From: Candidatus Thorarchaeota archaeon
GTDB taxonomy: Archaea; Asgardarchaeota; Thorarchaeia; Thorarchaeales; Thorarchaeaceae
Direction: 5' to 3'
DNA length: 34,644 nucleotides
Assembly (NCBI GenBank): GCA_004524595.1
Contig: SDOA01000033.1
Coordinates: forward strand, 1-34,644
In this document: positions 23,728 through 31,984 of the stretch, one piece after another
Layout: every line of letters starts with the position of its first letter
How positions within the stretch are numbered: position 1 is the stretch's first letter
Program-made: the position numbers and the translations under genes
Notes under the pieces: generated by a model
What the model was told of the DNA's origin: nothing
Databases searched by the model: none
What the model saw: only the letters and a program-made list of their open reading frames with translations

Positions 23728-25314
23728 TTGTTTTGGCGTCGTCCAACTGGTCGTTCAGATGTCATCGCAAAACATGGAGTTGTTGCATCTTCTCAACCTT
23801 TAGCAACTCAAGCGGGTCTTGAGATTCTACACAAAGAAGGTAATGCGATAGATGCAGCAGTTGCAACCGCAGCTGTATTGGATGTTGTAGAGCCATTTAG
23901 TACTGGCTGTGGCGGTGATGCTTTTGCACTTATCCACCTTCCAGGAAGAAAAAGTCCTATCAGTATTAATGGTTCAGGTAGGTCAGGGTCTCTTGTTACG
24001 CTTGATAATCTGTTGGAGAGGGGGTGGACAGAAATGCCGCTAAGGGGCGGCGCTCCAATAACAGTACCTGGTGCAATGCACCTGTGGCATTACGTTATCG
24101 ACAAGTATGGTTCACTTGAATTAAAGGAAGTCTTAGCACCTGCAATTCACTATGCCCGTAATGGATTTCCAGTTTCAGATATCATTTCACAAGTATGGCC
24201 AATCGCTGCTAGCATTCTAATTAATGACTACGCAAAATCTCTGTATACTCTCAACGGCTGTTCTCCAGAAATGGGAGATACAATGAGGAATCAAGATCTT
24301 GCAACTGTTTTCGAGTCCGTCGCAAACGATGGTTTGCAAGCCTTTTATTCAGGAAGGATTGCTGAATCAATAGTGAATCTAGTCCAAGAACATGGAGGTT
24401 TTTTGACCCTTGAAGACTTGGAATCTCACGAGACTGAAGAAACCACTCCCATATCAACGACATACAGAGGAGTAGAGGTCTTTGAACATCCCCCTAATGG
24501 GCAAGGATTTGCAGCTCTATTGATGCTCAATCTCATGGAAGAATTTGATATTCCAGAGATGCCTGCATTAAGTGCGCAGCGTTTCCACTTGATGATTGAA
24601 TCTAAGAAATTGGCCTATGGTGATCTACATCAACATAATGCAGACATGGGATTCTATGATGTTCCTCTGAACAGACTCTTATCAAAATCATATGCTCGAG
24701 AACGGGCGAAACTTATCGACCTACACAATGCAATGAAACAATACCATTCGGGAGTTTCACTAGGTAGTGATACAGTCTATCTTGCCACTGCTGATGATGA
24801 GGGAAGAGCAGTTTCTTTCATTAATAGTCTCTATCGTGGCTTTGGCAGTGGCCTAGTTGTTCCTGGTACTGGCATAAAACTCCAGAATAGAGGAAATCTA
24901 TTTTCATTAGATCCTAAACATCCTAATTGTTATGCAAAGAAGAAACTACCTTTCCATACAATAATTCCTGGTGCTCTCTATCAAGATGGTGATATCTTTG
25001 GAGTATTCGGGATTATGGGTGGTGCACATCAAGCTCAAGCCCATGCACAATTTGTCAGTCATGTTATTGATTACAGTATGGGTCCTCAGGCTGCTTTAGA
25101 TTTTCCAAGATTTGATCACGACCACGAAGACAATCTGTTGGCATTAGAAAGTGATATACCAAGCAAGGTACAGGGCGAGCTTAGTAAATTTGGGCATAGA
25201 CTCGTTCACGAAACTGCATCAGGATTCGGAGGTGGGCAAGCAATACTCAGGATTAAGGATAGTTGGATTGCTGGGTCTGATTATAGAAAGGACGGTCAAG
25301 CCGCTGGATTCTAA
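23728..25314 (+). CDS. ggt: Gamma-glutamyltransferase family protein
   Basis: 528 residues, the usual length. The N-terminal pattern 'VVASSQPLATQAGLEILHKE' and 'GNAIDAAVATAAVLDVVEP', then 'GCGGDAFALI', are typical of the large subunit. The self-cleavage site and nucleophile is Thr349 in 'GSDTVYLATADDEGRAVSFI'; 'GFGSGLVVPGTGI' and 'LPFHTIIPG' complete the active site. The precursor autocleaves before this Thr. The family hydrolyses or transfers gamma-glutamyl groups; this subgroup also includes acylase-like members. There is no signal peptide, so unlike many bacterial GGTs it is cytoplasmic. It follows the persulfide dioxygenase fusion by 3 bp and precedes aspA by 62 bp. Its natural substrate is uncertain because many archaea lack glutathione. 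Confidence 0.88.
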   Translation: MFWRRPTGRSDVIAKHGVVASSQPLATQAGLEILHKEGNAIDAAVATAAVLDVVEPFSTGCGGDAFALIHLPGRKSPISINGSGRSGSLVTLDNLLERGWTEMPLRGGAPITVPGAMHLWHYVIDKYGSLELKEVLAPAIHYARNGFPVSDIISQVWPIAASILINDYAKSLYTLNGCSPEMGDTMRNQDLATVFESVANDGLQAFYSGRIAESIVNLVQEHGGFLTLEDLESHETEETTPISTTYRGVEVFEHPPNGQGFAALLMLNLMEEFDIPEMPALSAQRFHLMIESKKLAYGDLHQHNADMGFYDVPLNRLLSKSYARERAKLIDLHNAMKQYHSGVSLGSDTVYLATADDEGRAVSFINSLYRGFGSGLVVPGTGIKLQNRGNLFSLDPKHPNCYAKKKLPFHTIIPGALYQDGDIFGVFGIMGGAHQAQAHAQFVSHVIDYSMGPQAALDFPRFDHDHEDNLLALESDIPSKVQGELSKFGHRLVHETASGFGGGQAILRIKDSWIAGSDYRKDGQAAGF

Positions 25315-25366
25315 TCATATTAACTGAGATAATGTTATAGTTATTATTTAGAAAGAAAATGGGATT

Positions 25367-25371
25367 GGTGA
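25367..25371 (+). promoter_or_regulatory. Shine-Dalgarno box deciding the aspA start
   Basis: GGTGA, 5 nt before ATG 25377; it lies inside the longer frame from ATG 25359. TTATTATT near 25341-25348 could be a TATA element, so aspA may have its own promoter as well as readthrough from ggt. Confidence 0.65.
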
Positions 25372-25376
25372 TACGG

Positions 25377-26834
25377 ATGGAAGAAAATAGTATTGAGTAT
25401 AGAGAAGAAAGTGACCTCTTGGGTTCTAGAAAAATTCCAAAAGATGCCTACTGGGGTATTCAAACTCTTAGAGCTCAAGAAAATTTTGGAGTATCACAAG
25501 TTGGACTCTACAAATATCCTATTCTTGTAAAGTCACTAGCAATGGTGAAAAAGGCTTGTGCAATGGCTAACCGTGAACTAGGCCATATAAGTTCGGATTA
25601 TGCTGAAGCTATTATTCAAGCCTGTGGAGAAATTATTGATGGTCAATTTATCGACCAGTTCGTCGTAGATATGCTTCAGGGAGGAGCTGGGACTTCAACG
25701 AATATGTGTACAAATGAAGTGATTGCGTCTCGAGCTAATGAAATTATAGGTGATGAACCTAATTCATTGAGTCCGATTTCCGCAAATGACCATGTCAATC
25801 TCTCACAATCCACGAATGACGTCTACCCTACTGCTATTAAGATTGCAGCTATTTTTGGTCTCAAAGAACTCTCTATCCGTCTTCAGAACCTCATTGACAT
25901 CTTGGATGATAAAGCTGAAGAATTCAAGGATATTCTCAAACTTGGTAGAACCGAGATGCAGGATGCAGTTCCAATAACTCTCGGTCAGGAGTTTAAAGCT
26001 TGGTCGGGAGCTCTCAAAAGAGATTTGCAGCGTATCTCTGCTGCTCGTGAGGTACTTAAGACTCATAATATAGGTGCCACTGCAATTGGTACTTCTTTAA
26101 ATGCTGATCCTGATTACATCGAACTTGCAGAAAAATATCTCATTGAAGTGACTGGCATTACTGAACTCACAACAGCAGAAGACCTCATTGATGATACACA
26201 AAACTCCGATGAGTTCGTACACGCCTCAGGATTACTCCGAGTGCTATCAACAAATTTGGGTAAAATTTGCGGTGATTTGATTCTTTTATCCTCTGGACCT
26301 ATTGGAGGGTTCCATGAGATAATTCTACCTCCTGTTCAACCAGGTTCTTCAATTATGCCTGGAAAAATTAATCCTGTTATTCCAGAAATGGTGACTCAAG
26401 TTGCCTATCAAGTAATGGGGCATGACTTAGTAATCACTATTGCCTCACAAGCTGGTCAACTCGAATTGAATGCTTTCGGGCCAGTTATTTCTTACAACTT
26501 TTTCCAAGCTTTGAAGGTCCTAAGGAATGCGATTCCAATTCTTAGTGAGAAATGTGTCAAAGGAATCAAACCAAATCATACCGGTCTAGACATTGTTCAT
26601 CGAAGTATTGGTCTTGTTACCGCATTAAACCCAATCATAGGATATAAGGCTGCTACACAAGTAGCTAAGATAGCACTTGATACTGGTCGATCAATCCGCG
26701 ATATTGTCCTTGAAGAGGGTCTTATGGATGAAGTCTGGTTAGATCTTGTGCTCTCACCTGAACGGATGACTCGAGCCGGAGTCATCAGGCAACAGCAACA
26801 AATCAGTGAGAATTCACAGAAGGACGAAGACTAG
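25377..26834 (+). CDS. aspA: Aspartate ammonia-lyase
   Basis: 485 residues, a homotetrameric fumarase/aspartase family enzyme that converts L-aspartate to fumarate and ammonia. Seen: 'DMLQGGAGTSTNMCTNEVIA', 'NDHVNLSQSTNDVYPTA', 'GRTEMQDAVPITLGQEF' and the signature loop 'GSSIMPGKINPVIPEM' (about residues 323-338, with the catalytic serine of GSS). Continuation with 'AYQVMGHDLVITIASQAGQL' fits aspartases better than class II fumarases, though the two are hard to separate by eye. The start is ATG 25377, fixed by GGTGA; ATG 25359 would include the ribosome-binding site. Coming after ggt, it suggests an amino-acid breakdown operon feeding fumarate to central metabolism. Its TAG stop overlaps that of the convergent phosphate transporter gene. 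Confidence 0.88.
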   Translation: MEENSIEYREESDLLGSRKIPKDAYWGIQTLRAQENFGVSQVGLYKYPILVKSLAMVKKACAMANRELGHISSDYAEAIIQACGEIIDGQFIDQFVVDMLQGGAGTSTNMCTNEVIASRANEIIGDEPNSLSPISANDHVNLSQSTNDVYPTAIKIAAIFGLKELSIRLQNLIDILDDKAEEFKDILKLGRTEMQDAVPITLGQEFKAWSGALKRDLQRISAAREVLKTHNIGATAIGTSLNADPDYIELAEKYLIEVTGITELTTAEDLIDDTQNSDEFVHASGLLRVLSTNLGKICGDLILLSSGPIGGFHEIILPPVQPGSSIMPGKINPVIPEMVTQVAYQVMGHDLVITIASQAGQLELNAFGPVISYNFFQALKVLRNAIPILSEKCVKGIKPNHTGLDIVHRSIGLVTALNPIIGYKAATQVAKIALDTGRSIRDIVLEEGLMDEVWLDLVLSPERMTRAGVIRQQQQISENSQKDED

Positions 26835-28438
26835 ATTTTCATAATGATATCATAAGCAATATTGTCTGCATGGTCACCAATTCTTTCTAAGTTCCTTAAG
26901 GTTTCCACAAATATTTGATCTGCTTCTGGATTGCAAATTCCTGCCTGAACTCGAAGCACATGTGCAGCTTTCAACTTCCTCTCTAATACATCTACTTGGT
27001 CCTCAAGTCTCTCAGCAACTTTTGCTAATTCTTTCTCTTTGGTTTTTAATGACTTGATCGAGGTTGAGTAGGTTTCTTCGACAAGATCGAACATCTCTTC
27101 AAGATTCTTTGAACCCTCATTTGAGAATGATATTCCATTTCTCAGCTTGTCAATCACAAATTCTCCAATATTTGATGCCAGGTCTCCAACACGTTCAATA
27201 TCTGTAAGAATAGCTAGCAATTTTATTCTCCAAATTATATCCTCTTGATTAAGTTCTTCCTCTCTAATCTTATCAATGAAGGCCTCTGTATCTCGACAAC
27301 TCTCATCTACCTCATCTTCCAGCTGCATTACTTTTCTAGCATCATCAAGATTTTTATTTAATAGACCTGTTTTACTGAGTTTTATCATCTCGAGAGTTTT
27401 CTCAGCTGTTCTGATTGTTTCACGTTCAGCTTCAAGAAGAGCTACTTGTGGTATATGTAACATTTCGTCATCAAAGAAGTGCTTGCCTATTACTTCTCCT
27501 TCTTTGTCAGGTAATATCTTTTCACAGAATCTTACCAACAATCCAACTAGTGGGATGAAAATCAGGCTGACTATCACATTGAATATAGTGTGAGCATTAG
27601 CAATCTGTCTAGGAAGTTCAGTAGATGTTGCAGTTACTATGTTCGTGAATGGCGCGAGAAATGGTAAAAATAGAGATACTCCAACCAAATTGATTATTGT
27701 TTGAGCTACTGCAGTTCTCTTTGCAGGTGTTGTAGCTCCGATACCAGCAAATAGTTCGAGAAAGCATGTTCCGATGTTTGCTCCCATAACTAATGCTATT
27801 GCAGGAGAAAGGTCAATTGCGCCAGCTGATCCCATAGCTATTACTAAGCAAGTAGTTGCTGAACTGCTCTGAGTCACTCCTGCAATTAATGCACCGATTA
27901 AGATTCCAAAAATTGGAATTGTACCATAATCATTGATGAGACTCTTAAAAAATGGATAATCTTCAGTAAGCGGAGCTGCTCCTTGTTTCATAAAATCCAT
28001 TGCTAAGAATAAAAGACCTATGCTGAAAATTACTGTTCCGATAAGCTGAAATCTCTCTTTCTTTGAGAATAACTTCATGAAGAATCCTATGGCAATAAGA
28101 GGCCAGAATATGCTGCCAATATCAAATGAGACTATTTGCGCTGTTACAGTCGTTCCAATTTCTGAACCTAACATGACATTCACAGATTGCCTGAAGGTCA
28201 TCATTCCTGCATTCACAAAACCAATGAGTGTAAGAACAGTGATACTTGAACTCTGAGTCATGACTGTTGCAACAGTACCTGCCCCTATCCCTCGAATTGG
28301 ATCATCACTGACCTTTTCTAAAATTCGTACTATTTGTTTGCCCGAAATCTTGCCAAGTGCTTCCCTCAATAGAGAAACACCATACATGAATAGAGCAAGA
28401 CCACCAATGATTTCGAATGCAATAGTCAGCTCTTTTAT
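26831..28438 (-). CDS. Na+/phosphate cotransporter with C-terminal PhoU-like domain
   Basis: 535 residues. The membrane part (about 1-310) holds two inverted Na/Pi-cotransporter repeats, each with the QSSS signature: 'TVMTQSSSITVLTLIGFVNA' and 'AGVTQSSSATTCLVIAMGSA', followed by 'GSEIGTTVTAQ' and 'GANIGTCFLE'. The C-terminal ~200 residues form a PhoU-like helical domain ('EDEVDESCRDTEAFIDKI', 'LLAILTDIERVGDLASNIGE', 'LRNLERIGDHADNIAYDI') that in relatives regulates uptake. It imports phosphate using Na+. The frame extends to ATG 28483, but ATG 28438 is preferred: a TATA-like box at 28462-28469 would make it leaderless, and the protein then begins directly with the first helix. Its stop shares the CTAG with aspA. 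Confidence 0.9.
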   Translation of the reverse strand: MKELTIAFEIIGGLALFMYGVSLLREALGKISGKQIVRILEKVSDDPIRGIGAGTVATVMTQSSSITVLTLIGFVNAGMMTFRQSVNVMLGSEIGTTVTAQIVSFDIGSIFWPLIAIGFFMKLFSKKERFQLIGTVIFSIGLLFLAMDFMKQGAAPLTEDYPFFKSLINDYGTIPIFGILIGALIAGVTQSSSATTCLVIAMGSAGAIDLSPAIALVMGANIGTCFLELFAGIGATTPAKRTAVAQTIINLVGVSLFLPFLAPFTNIVTATSTELPRQIANAHTIFNVIVSLIFIPLVGLLVRFCEKILPDKEGEVIGKHFFDDEMLHIPQVALLEAERETIRTAEKTLEMIKLSKTGLLNKNLDDARKVMQLEDEVDESCRDTEAFIDKIREEELNQEDIIWRIKLLAILTDIERVGDLASNIGEFVIDKLRNGISFSNEGSKNLEEMFDLVEETYSTSIKSLKTKEKELAKVAERLEDQVDVLERKLKAAHVLRVQAGICNPEADQIFVETLRNLERIGDHADNIAYDIIMKI

Positions 28439-28461
28439 CATGTCTAACGGGTGCCGCAGGC

Positions 28462-28469
28462 TACATATG
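28462..28469 (-). promoter_or_regulatory. TATA-like box for the phosphate cotransporter gene
   Basis: CATATGTA on the minus strand is centred about 27 nt before ATG 28438. A second copy of the ACATATG motif follows at 28472-28478. This argues that the upstream ATG 28483 is not used. Confidence 0.45.
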
Positions 28470-28549
28470 CTACATATGAACATTCTGGGTCGATTAAAGA
28501 ATCAACTAAAGAAAGGAAGCTCCAGCATTTCTTCCCATGTTCGAAGTTT

Positions 28550-29503
28550 TTAGAATCTCCTATATCGAGTTAATCCAGAACAAGTATGTGTCTTAATTCC
28601 TGTTTGCTCTAATTCGTCCAGAATCAGATTCATTCCTATTGAATCTGAACTATCATGACCAGCTATTACAACATAGAGACCCTCCTCTTCACATGCCTTC
28701 TTTACATCTTCACCCATGTGCATTGTAATTATTGTACTTACACCAGCTCTAGATAGCTTTGGTATTGCCTTTGGACCTGCAGAGGTACCTCCTGTGAAGA
28801 ACACAAATTTTTCACCAACGCTTCCACTAGGACTTCCAACTAGGATTTCTGGACCAGCTCCAAACTTTTCTGCTTCCTGATATTCTGGAATTTCTAACAG
28901 AATCTCAATTAAATCGCTTAAGGTAGGAGGATCTTTTTCCTTGAGGTATTTGGTTAAGAATTGATATCCAAGAGAGTCTGCTGGAGTATGTGAACACATA
29001 AATGGCATATTGATAAGTTTTGCAGCATCTACCGTCTGAGTATGATTATTTGGTTTTGTTCTGAAGTGGACCTCTTTCAATCTTGCTGCCATAGCTGATT
29101 CTGCTTGAGCAATTGGCACTCCTGCTGCTGCCCATTGTTCAGGCTGCAACTTCATAACATAATCGAGATTTGATATCCCTATACCATGAGGATGATGGGC
29201 AAGCACAAGATCAATCTTTGTACCTTTTTCTGAGAGTCTATCTGCTAGTAGAATCTCACCTGTACCAATATCTATCCCTGAGAGTATACTCCCAATCTCT
29301 GTATCGGGTTTGCCATAGAGAAGTCTACAGTCCGTGTAAGGATTCCATGTAACATCCTTATCAGCAAGTTCTTTCTTCTTTCCTTCAAGTTTCTCCAAGT
29401 CTTTCTTTGATTTCTCAAGAATCTGATTGATTCTTTCTGTTCCTCTAGGATCTGCGTTGATTCCCATGTCAACTATTTTCTTGTATATATCACCTAGTTT
29501 CAT
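28550..29503 (-). CDS. NIF3-like (DUF34) metal-binding protein
   Basis: 317 residues from ATG 29503. NIF3 features: 'ILSGIDIGTGEILLADRL', the metal ligands in 'LVLAHHPHG' and a C-terminal ligand region in 'VVIAGHDSSDSIGMN' (the usual spot for the G-H-x-x-S/T-E cluster). 'KLINMPFMCSHTPADSLG' carries another expected His, and 'FVFFTGGTSAGPKAIPKL' precedes 'GVSTIITMHMG'. An N-terminal coiled-coil-like stretch ('INQILEKSKKDLEKLEGKKK', about residues 25-45) is an addition to the core fold. NIF3 proteins bind two divalent metals and are suspected GTP-cyclohydrolase-like or repair hydrolases; the role is unproven. The frame runs to 29605, but AGTTTTAA (plus 29525-29532) gives exact leaderless spacing for ATG 29503. 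Confidence 0.82.
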   Translation of the reverse strand: MKLGDIYKKIVDMGINADPRGTERINQILEKSKKDLEKLEGKKKELADKDVTWNPYTDCRLLYGKPDTEIGSILSGIDIGTGEILLADRLSEKGTKIDLVLAHHPHGIGISNLDYVMKLQPEQWAAAGVPIAQAESAMAARLKEVHFRTKPNNHTQTVDAAKLINMPFMCSHTPADSLGYQFLTKYLKEKDPPTLSDLIEILLEIPEYQEAEKFGAGPEILVGSPSGSVGEKFVFFTGGTSAGPKAIPKLSRAGVSTIITMHMGEDVKKACEEEGLYVVIAGHDSSDSIGMNLILDELEQTGIKTHTCSGLTRYRRF

Positions 29504-29524
29504 GAGTAGACAAACTTCGGGTAT

Positions 29525-29532
29525 AGTTTTAA
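29525..29532 (-). promoter_or_regulatory. TATA-like box for the NIF3-like gene
   Basis: TTAAAACT on the minus strand, centred 25-26 nt before ATG 29503. This is leaderless spacing and rules against the longer frame, which would overlap the divergent gene at 29590. Confidence 0.45.
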
Positions 29533-29589
29533 TCTTTCGACACACGCAGGGACTAAGACTTATCAACAGCAATTGATGTGATAAAGTGA

Positions 29590-30453
29590 GTGATTCAATT
29601 GCCAAAACAGGATGATGAACGAAAAGTGGGTCCTGTCTTTAGAATTCTCTCACAGGACCTTTATGCCACAGGTTTTCACGGTGAGGGGTTTGGTTATCGT
29701 CAGGATGAGATGTGGAGATCGAAGAGTAGGCAATTTTCTAAAGATGCGGATATTATCGGTAAGATAGAGGAAGCCGAAAGAAGAAATGAAAAGGAGAAAC
29801 TCCCTGCTATAGAGAGGATTGGTTTTTTTATTCTCAGGCAGTCTCTTTGGGCTAAAGCAGATGAATTAGATCGACGATTGGTCATTAAACTCTTCACAAA
29901 TCGTGGAGGCTGGATAGCTACAATGGAAGAGATGGTTGCAGAGGAATATGCTATGAGCTTCGCTTCTGATGAACCTCTTGTTGCATTCACTGTCCTCACA
30001 AAAGATAATGAAATCAATACATGGGTAAAACAATATCGTCGTGGGGGTCTTTCGACTGAGAACTACTCTTTCTATATTCTCGGACCAAACTATACTTTTG
30101 AAACCTTTCGTATTGAAGGGGCTCGTGCAACATTAGGTGATGATTTTCGAGTCATTCGCCTGAATGGTGAAGATGTTGTTGCAACCATCGATAGTAAGTT
30201 TGGGGACTTTGGTGGGCAATTCGTTGTCAAAATTAAGGACTCTGTGCTTGCAAAGAATGACTGGTTTTGCAATATTCTCCAGTGTTTCTCAATTATAATC
30301 GCATATAGAGATCAAATTCGTGAGAAGATCAATAAAGGATTTCATCTATGGAGAAAAGGAAAGAGAATCCCCATTCAACATAGATATGAGGCAAGTCTGT
30401 TGGCTAATCCTCGTAAACTAACATTAAAGATCGATGAGCTAGATGATGTCTAG
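29590..30453 (+). CDS. LURP-one/tubby-like fold protein (tentative)
   Basis: 287 residues, cytoplasmic, basic/acidic mixed. The first ~130 residues are charged and helical ('DIIGKIEEAERRNEKEKLPA', 'MEEMVAEEYAMSFASDE') and not recognised. From about 150 on the pattern resembles the LURP-one/scramblase-like barrel: 'YSFYILGPNYTFETFRIEG', 'FRVIRLNGEDVVATIDSKFG' (the strand-turn-'VATI-x-x-K' hallmark), 'GQFVVKIKDSVLAKNDWFCN' and a final hydrophobic helix 'ILQCFSIIIAYRD'. In other organisms this fold often acts in membrane or lipid contexts, but no activity can be named. The start is GTG 29590 or TTG 29599; the latter has AGTGA 5 nt upstream, matching the local spacing rule. Its stop TAG overlaps the stop of the convergent dehydrogenase gene. 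Confidence 0.55.
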   Translation: MIQLPKQDDERKVGPVFRILSQDLYATGFHGEGFGYRQDEMWRSKSRQFSKDADIIGKIEEAERRNEKEKLPAIERIGFFILRQSLWAKADELDRRLVIKLFTNRGGWIATMEEMVAEEYAMSFASDEPLVAFTVLTKDNEINTWVKQYRRGGLSTENYSFYILGPNYTFETFRIEGARATLGDDFRVIRLNGEDVVATIDSKFGDFGGQFVVKIKDSVLAKNDWFCNILQCFSIIIAYRDQIREKINKGFHLWRKGKRIPIQHRYEASLLANPRKLTLKIDELDDV

Positions 30454-31466
30454 TATCCTCTATCCAATTGAACAATATTGATGAAATCATATTGTTCCTC
30501 CGCGAATTTGCGGATATTTACAATCACCTCATCCCATCGTTTCAAGTCATCTGTGGGTGATGCACCACGATGTGGTGATAGTACCACATTGTCCAATGAA
30601 TGAAATGGAAATCTCGTTGGGAACCTGCGCCCCTCCGAATCTGGTTCAGGATTATAGTCATACCAGACATCTATTGCAGCTCCTGCAATAATGTTCTTCG
30701 AGAGTGCTTCAAAGAGCGCCTCCTCATCAATGACTATTCCCCTAGCAATATTCACAACTATCCCATTCTCTCCAAGTAGTTCGAGCTCTTTCTTTCCTAT
30801 CATACCCATTGTTTCTTCGGTCTGTGGAACTGCAACAAAGAGAATATCTACTTCCTTCAGAAACTTCTCTAACTCATCAGGAGTGTATAATTTTGCTTTG
30901 GTCGGTAATTTTCTCCTTCCGCCTCTTGACCTCTTTAAAATGAGAAACTCAATTTCGAATCCAGAGAGAAATTTGTGTACCTTTCGGTTGACTGCTCCAT
31001 ATCCAAGCAGTCCAATTTTTAATTCTCTAAGAGGAGTCGATTTAGCAAAATCATCCCCTCGCCGCCAGAGACCCTCTTTCATCCATGTGTGGTGTAAAAT
31101 TATCTTGTTTGTAAGGGCTAGTAGCATCGCTATTGCTTGCTGTGCTGTAAAGTAAGTATTACCGTGTCCATTGATCAAAATGACATCTCTATCCTTAGAG
31201 AGTTCTCTAAAGGTGCCTATAAGGTGCTGAACCCCAACACCGGGATTGATGAATAGTTGAAAACGAACTGCTGTATCTAGGAGTTCTCTTGAAGGTCTCC
31301 ATCCAACTAGTATATCTGCTCTTGGTGCAAGCTGATGCAATGATTCCTCTGAAACATCCTTTGGAAATAATAGATTAACGCCTTCTACTTCTTTAAGTCC
31401 TTGATGAAGATAATTTTGCAGTTCTTCTCTGACATCCCAAATGAATAGAACATTCGTTTCTCGCAT
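30450..31466 (-). CDS. D-2-hydroxyacid dehydrogenase (PGDH/glyoxylate reductase type)
   Basis: 338 residues, no ACT domain. The nucleotide-binding motif is 'IGLLGYGAVNRKVHKFL' (about residues 151-167); the catalytic set is Arg242 ('VVNIARGIVIDEEAL'), Glu274 ('YDYNPEPDSEG') and His299 ('VVLSPHRGAS'). It interconverts a 2-keto acid and a D-2-hydroxyacid. At the end of the second strand the sequence is 'FLILKRSRGG', with basic/Ser residues where NAD-specific enzymes have Asp, so NADP(H) is likely. The substrate could be glyoxylate, hydroxypyruvate or another keto acid. ATG 31466 lies about 3 nt from the start site predicted from a TATA box at 31492-31499. It is convergent with, and stop-overlapping, the LURP-like gene. 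Confidence 0.85.
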   Translation of the reverse strand: MRETNVLFIWDVREELQNYLHQGLKEVEGVNLLFPKDVSEESLHQLAPRADILVGWRPSRELLDTAVRFQLFINPGVGVQHLIGTFRELSKDRDVILINGHGNTYFTAQQAIAMLLALTNKIILHHTWMKEGLWRRGDDFAKSTPLRELKIGLLGYGAVNRKVHKFLSGFEIEFLILKRSRGGRRKLPTKAKLYTPDELEKFLKEVDILFVAVPQTEETMGMIGKKELELLGENGIVVNIARGIVIDEEALFEALSKNIIAGAAIDVWYDYNPEPDSEGRRFPTRFPFHSLDNVVLSPHRGASPTDDLKRWDEVIVNIRKFAEEQYDFINIVQLDRGY

Positions 31467-31491
31467 ATCTCTCGAAACCCTCTTTCACACT

Positions 31492-31499
31492 TAATAAAT
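31492..31499 (-). promoter_or_regulatory. TATA-like box for the dehydrogenase gene
   Basis: ATTTATTA on the minus strand, centred about 29 nt before ATG 31466; it predicts a leader of roughly 3 nt. Confidence 0.45.
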
Positions 31500-31572
31500 T
31501 CCCTCTAGCAACAGATTGACGAATAATGTAAATATGAACAATAATCTATCATACTCTAGGTAGCTTCAGGAA

Positions 31573-31984
31573 TTGATATCGATGAAGAGAGGAATCGAAC
31601 GTATAATAATCACAATTCTTGCTGATGGCAATGTGGATATGGGCAGATATCTGGGCGAGGCTGGTTTCTCAGCCCTTGTAGATATCACGTATAACGATTC
31701 GATCACGAAACGCATTCTCTTTGACACAGCAGGTTCTACTCCAGCTCTCAGTCACAATATCCAAGTTGCAGAGGTTGATCCTACAACAATTGAGATGATC
31801 GTTCTAAGTCATGGACACTGGGATCATGTTGGCGGACTAATGGATGCACTTAATATGATATGTAGGTCGACTAAATGAAGATAGTTACTTGCGGACTAGT
31901 GATCTATTCCAAAAGAAGAGGTTGATTGGATTTAGGGAATGTCTGATGCAAATAGAGGAACTGATTGATGAGCTTCGTAGATAG
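31573..31984 (+). pseudogene. Truncated metallo-beta-lactamase gene joined to an unrelated gene tail
   Basis: The frame 31573-31878 (ATG option at 31582) encodes the N-terminus of a metallo-beta-lactamase-fold protein: 'ILADGNVDMGRYLGEAGFSA', 'RILFDTAGSTPALSHN' and the metal motif 'VLSHGHWDHVGGLMDAL', as in archaeal dihydropterin-phosphate-synthase-like or tRNase-like hydrolases of about 250-300 residues. It stops after about 98-101 residues, right after the H-x-H-x-D-H motif, so later metal ligands are missing. From 31859 another frame (+1) is open for 41 codons to TAG 31984, with coding-like charged sequence ('RLNEDSYLRTSDLFQKKRLI', then 'EELIDELRR') but no start codon. This looks like a deletion that fused two gene remnants near 31857. 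Confidence 0.6.

Noticed and set aside
30691..31155. 154-codon open frame on the plus strand, Ser/Phe/Pro-rich
   Set aside because: It is antisense to the dehydrogenase, whose cofactor and catalytic motifs span this region; the composition is typical of an antisense shadow.
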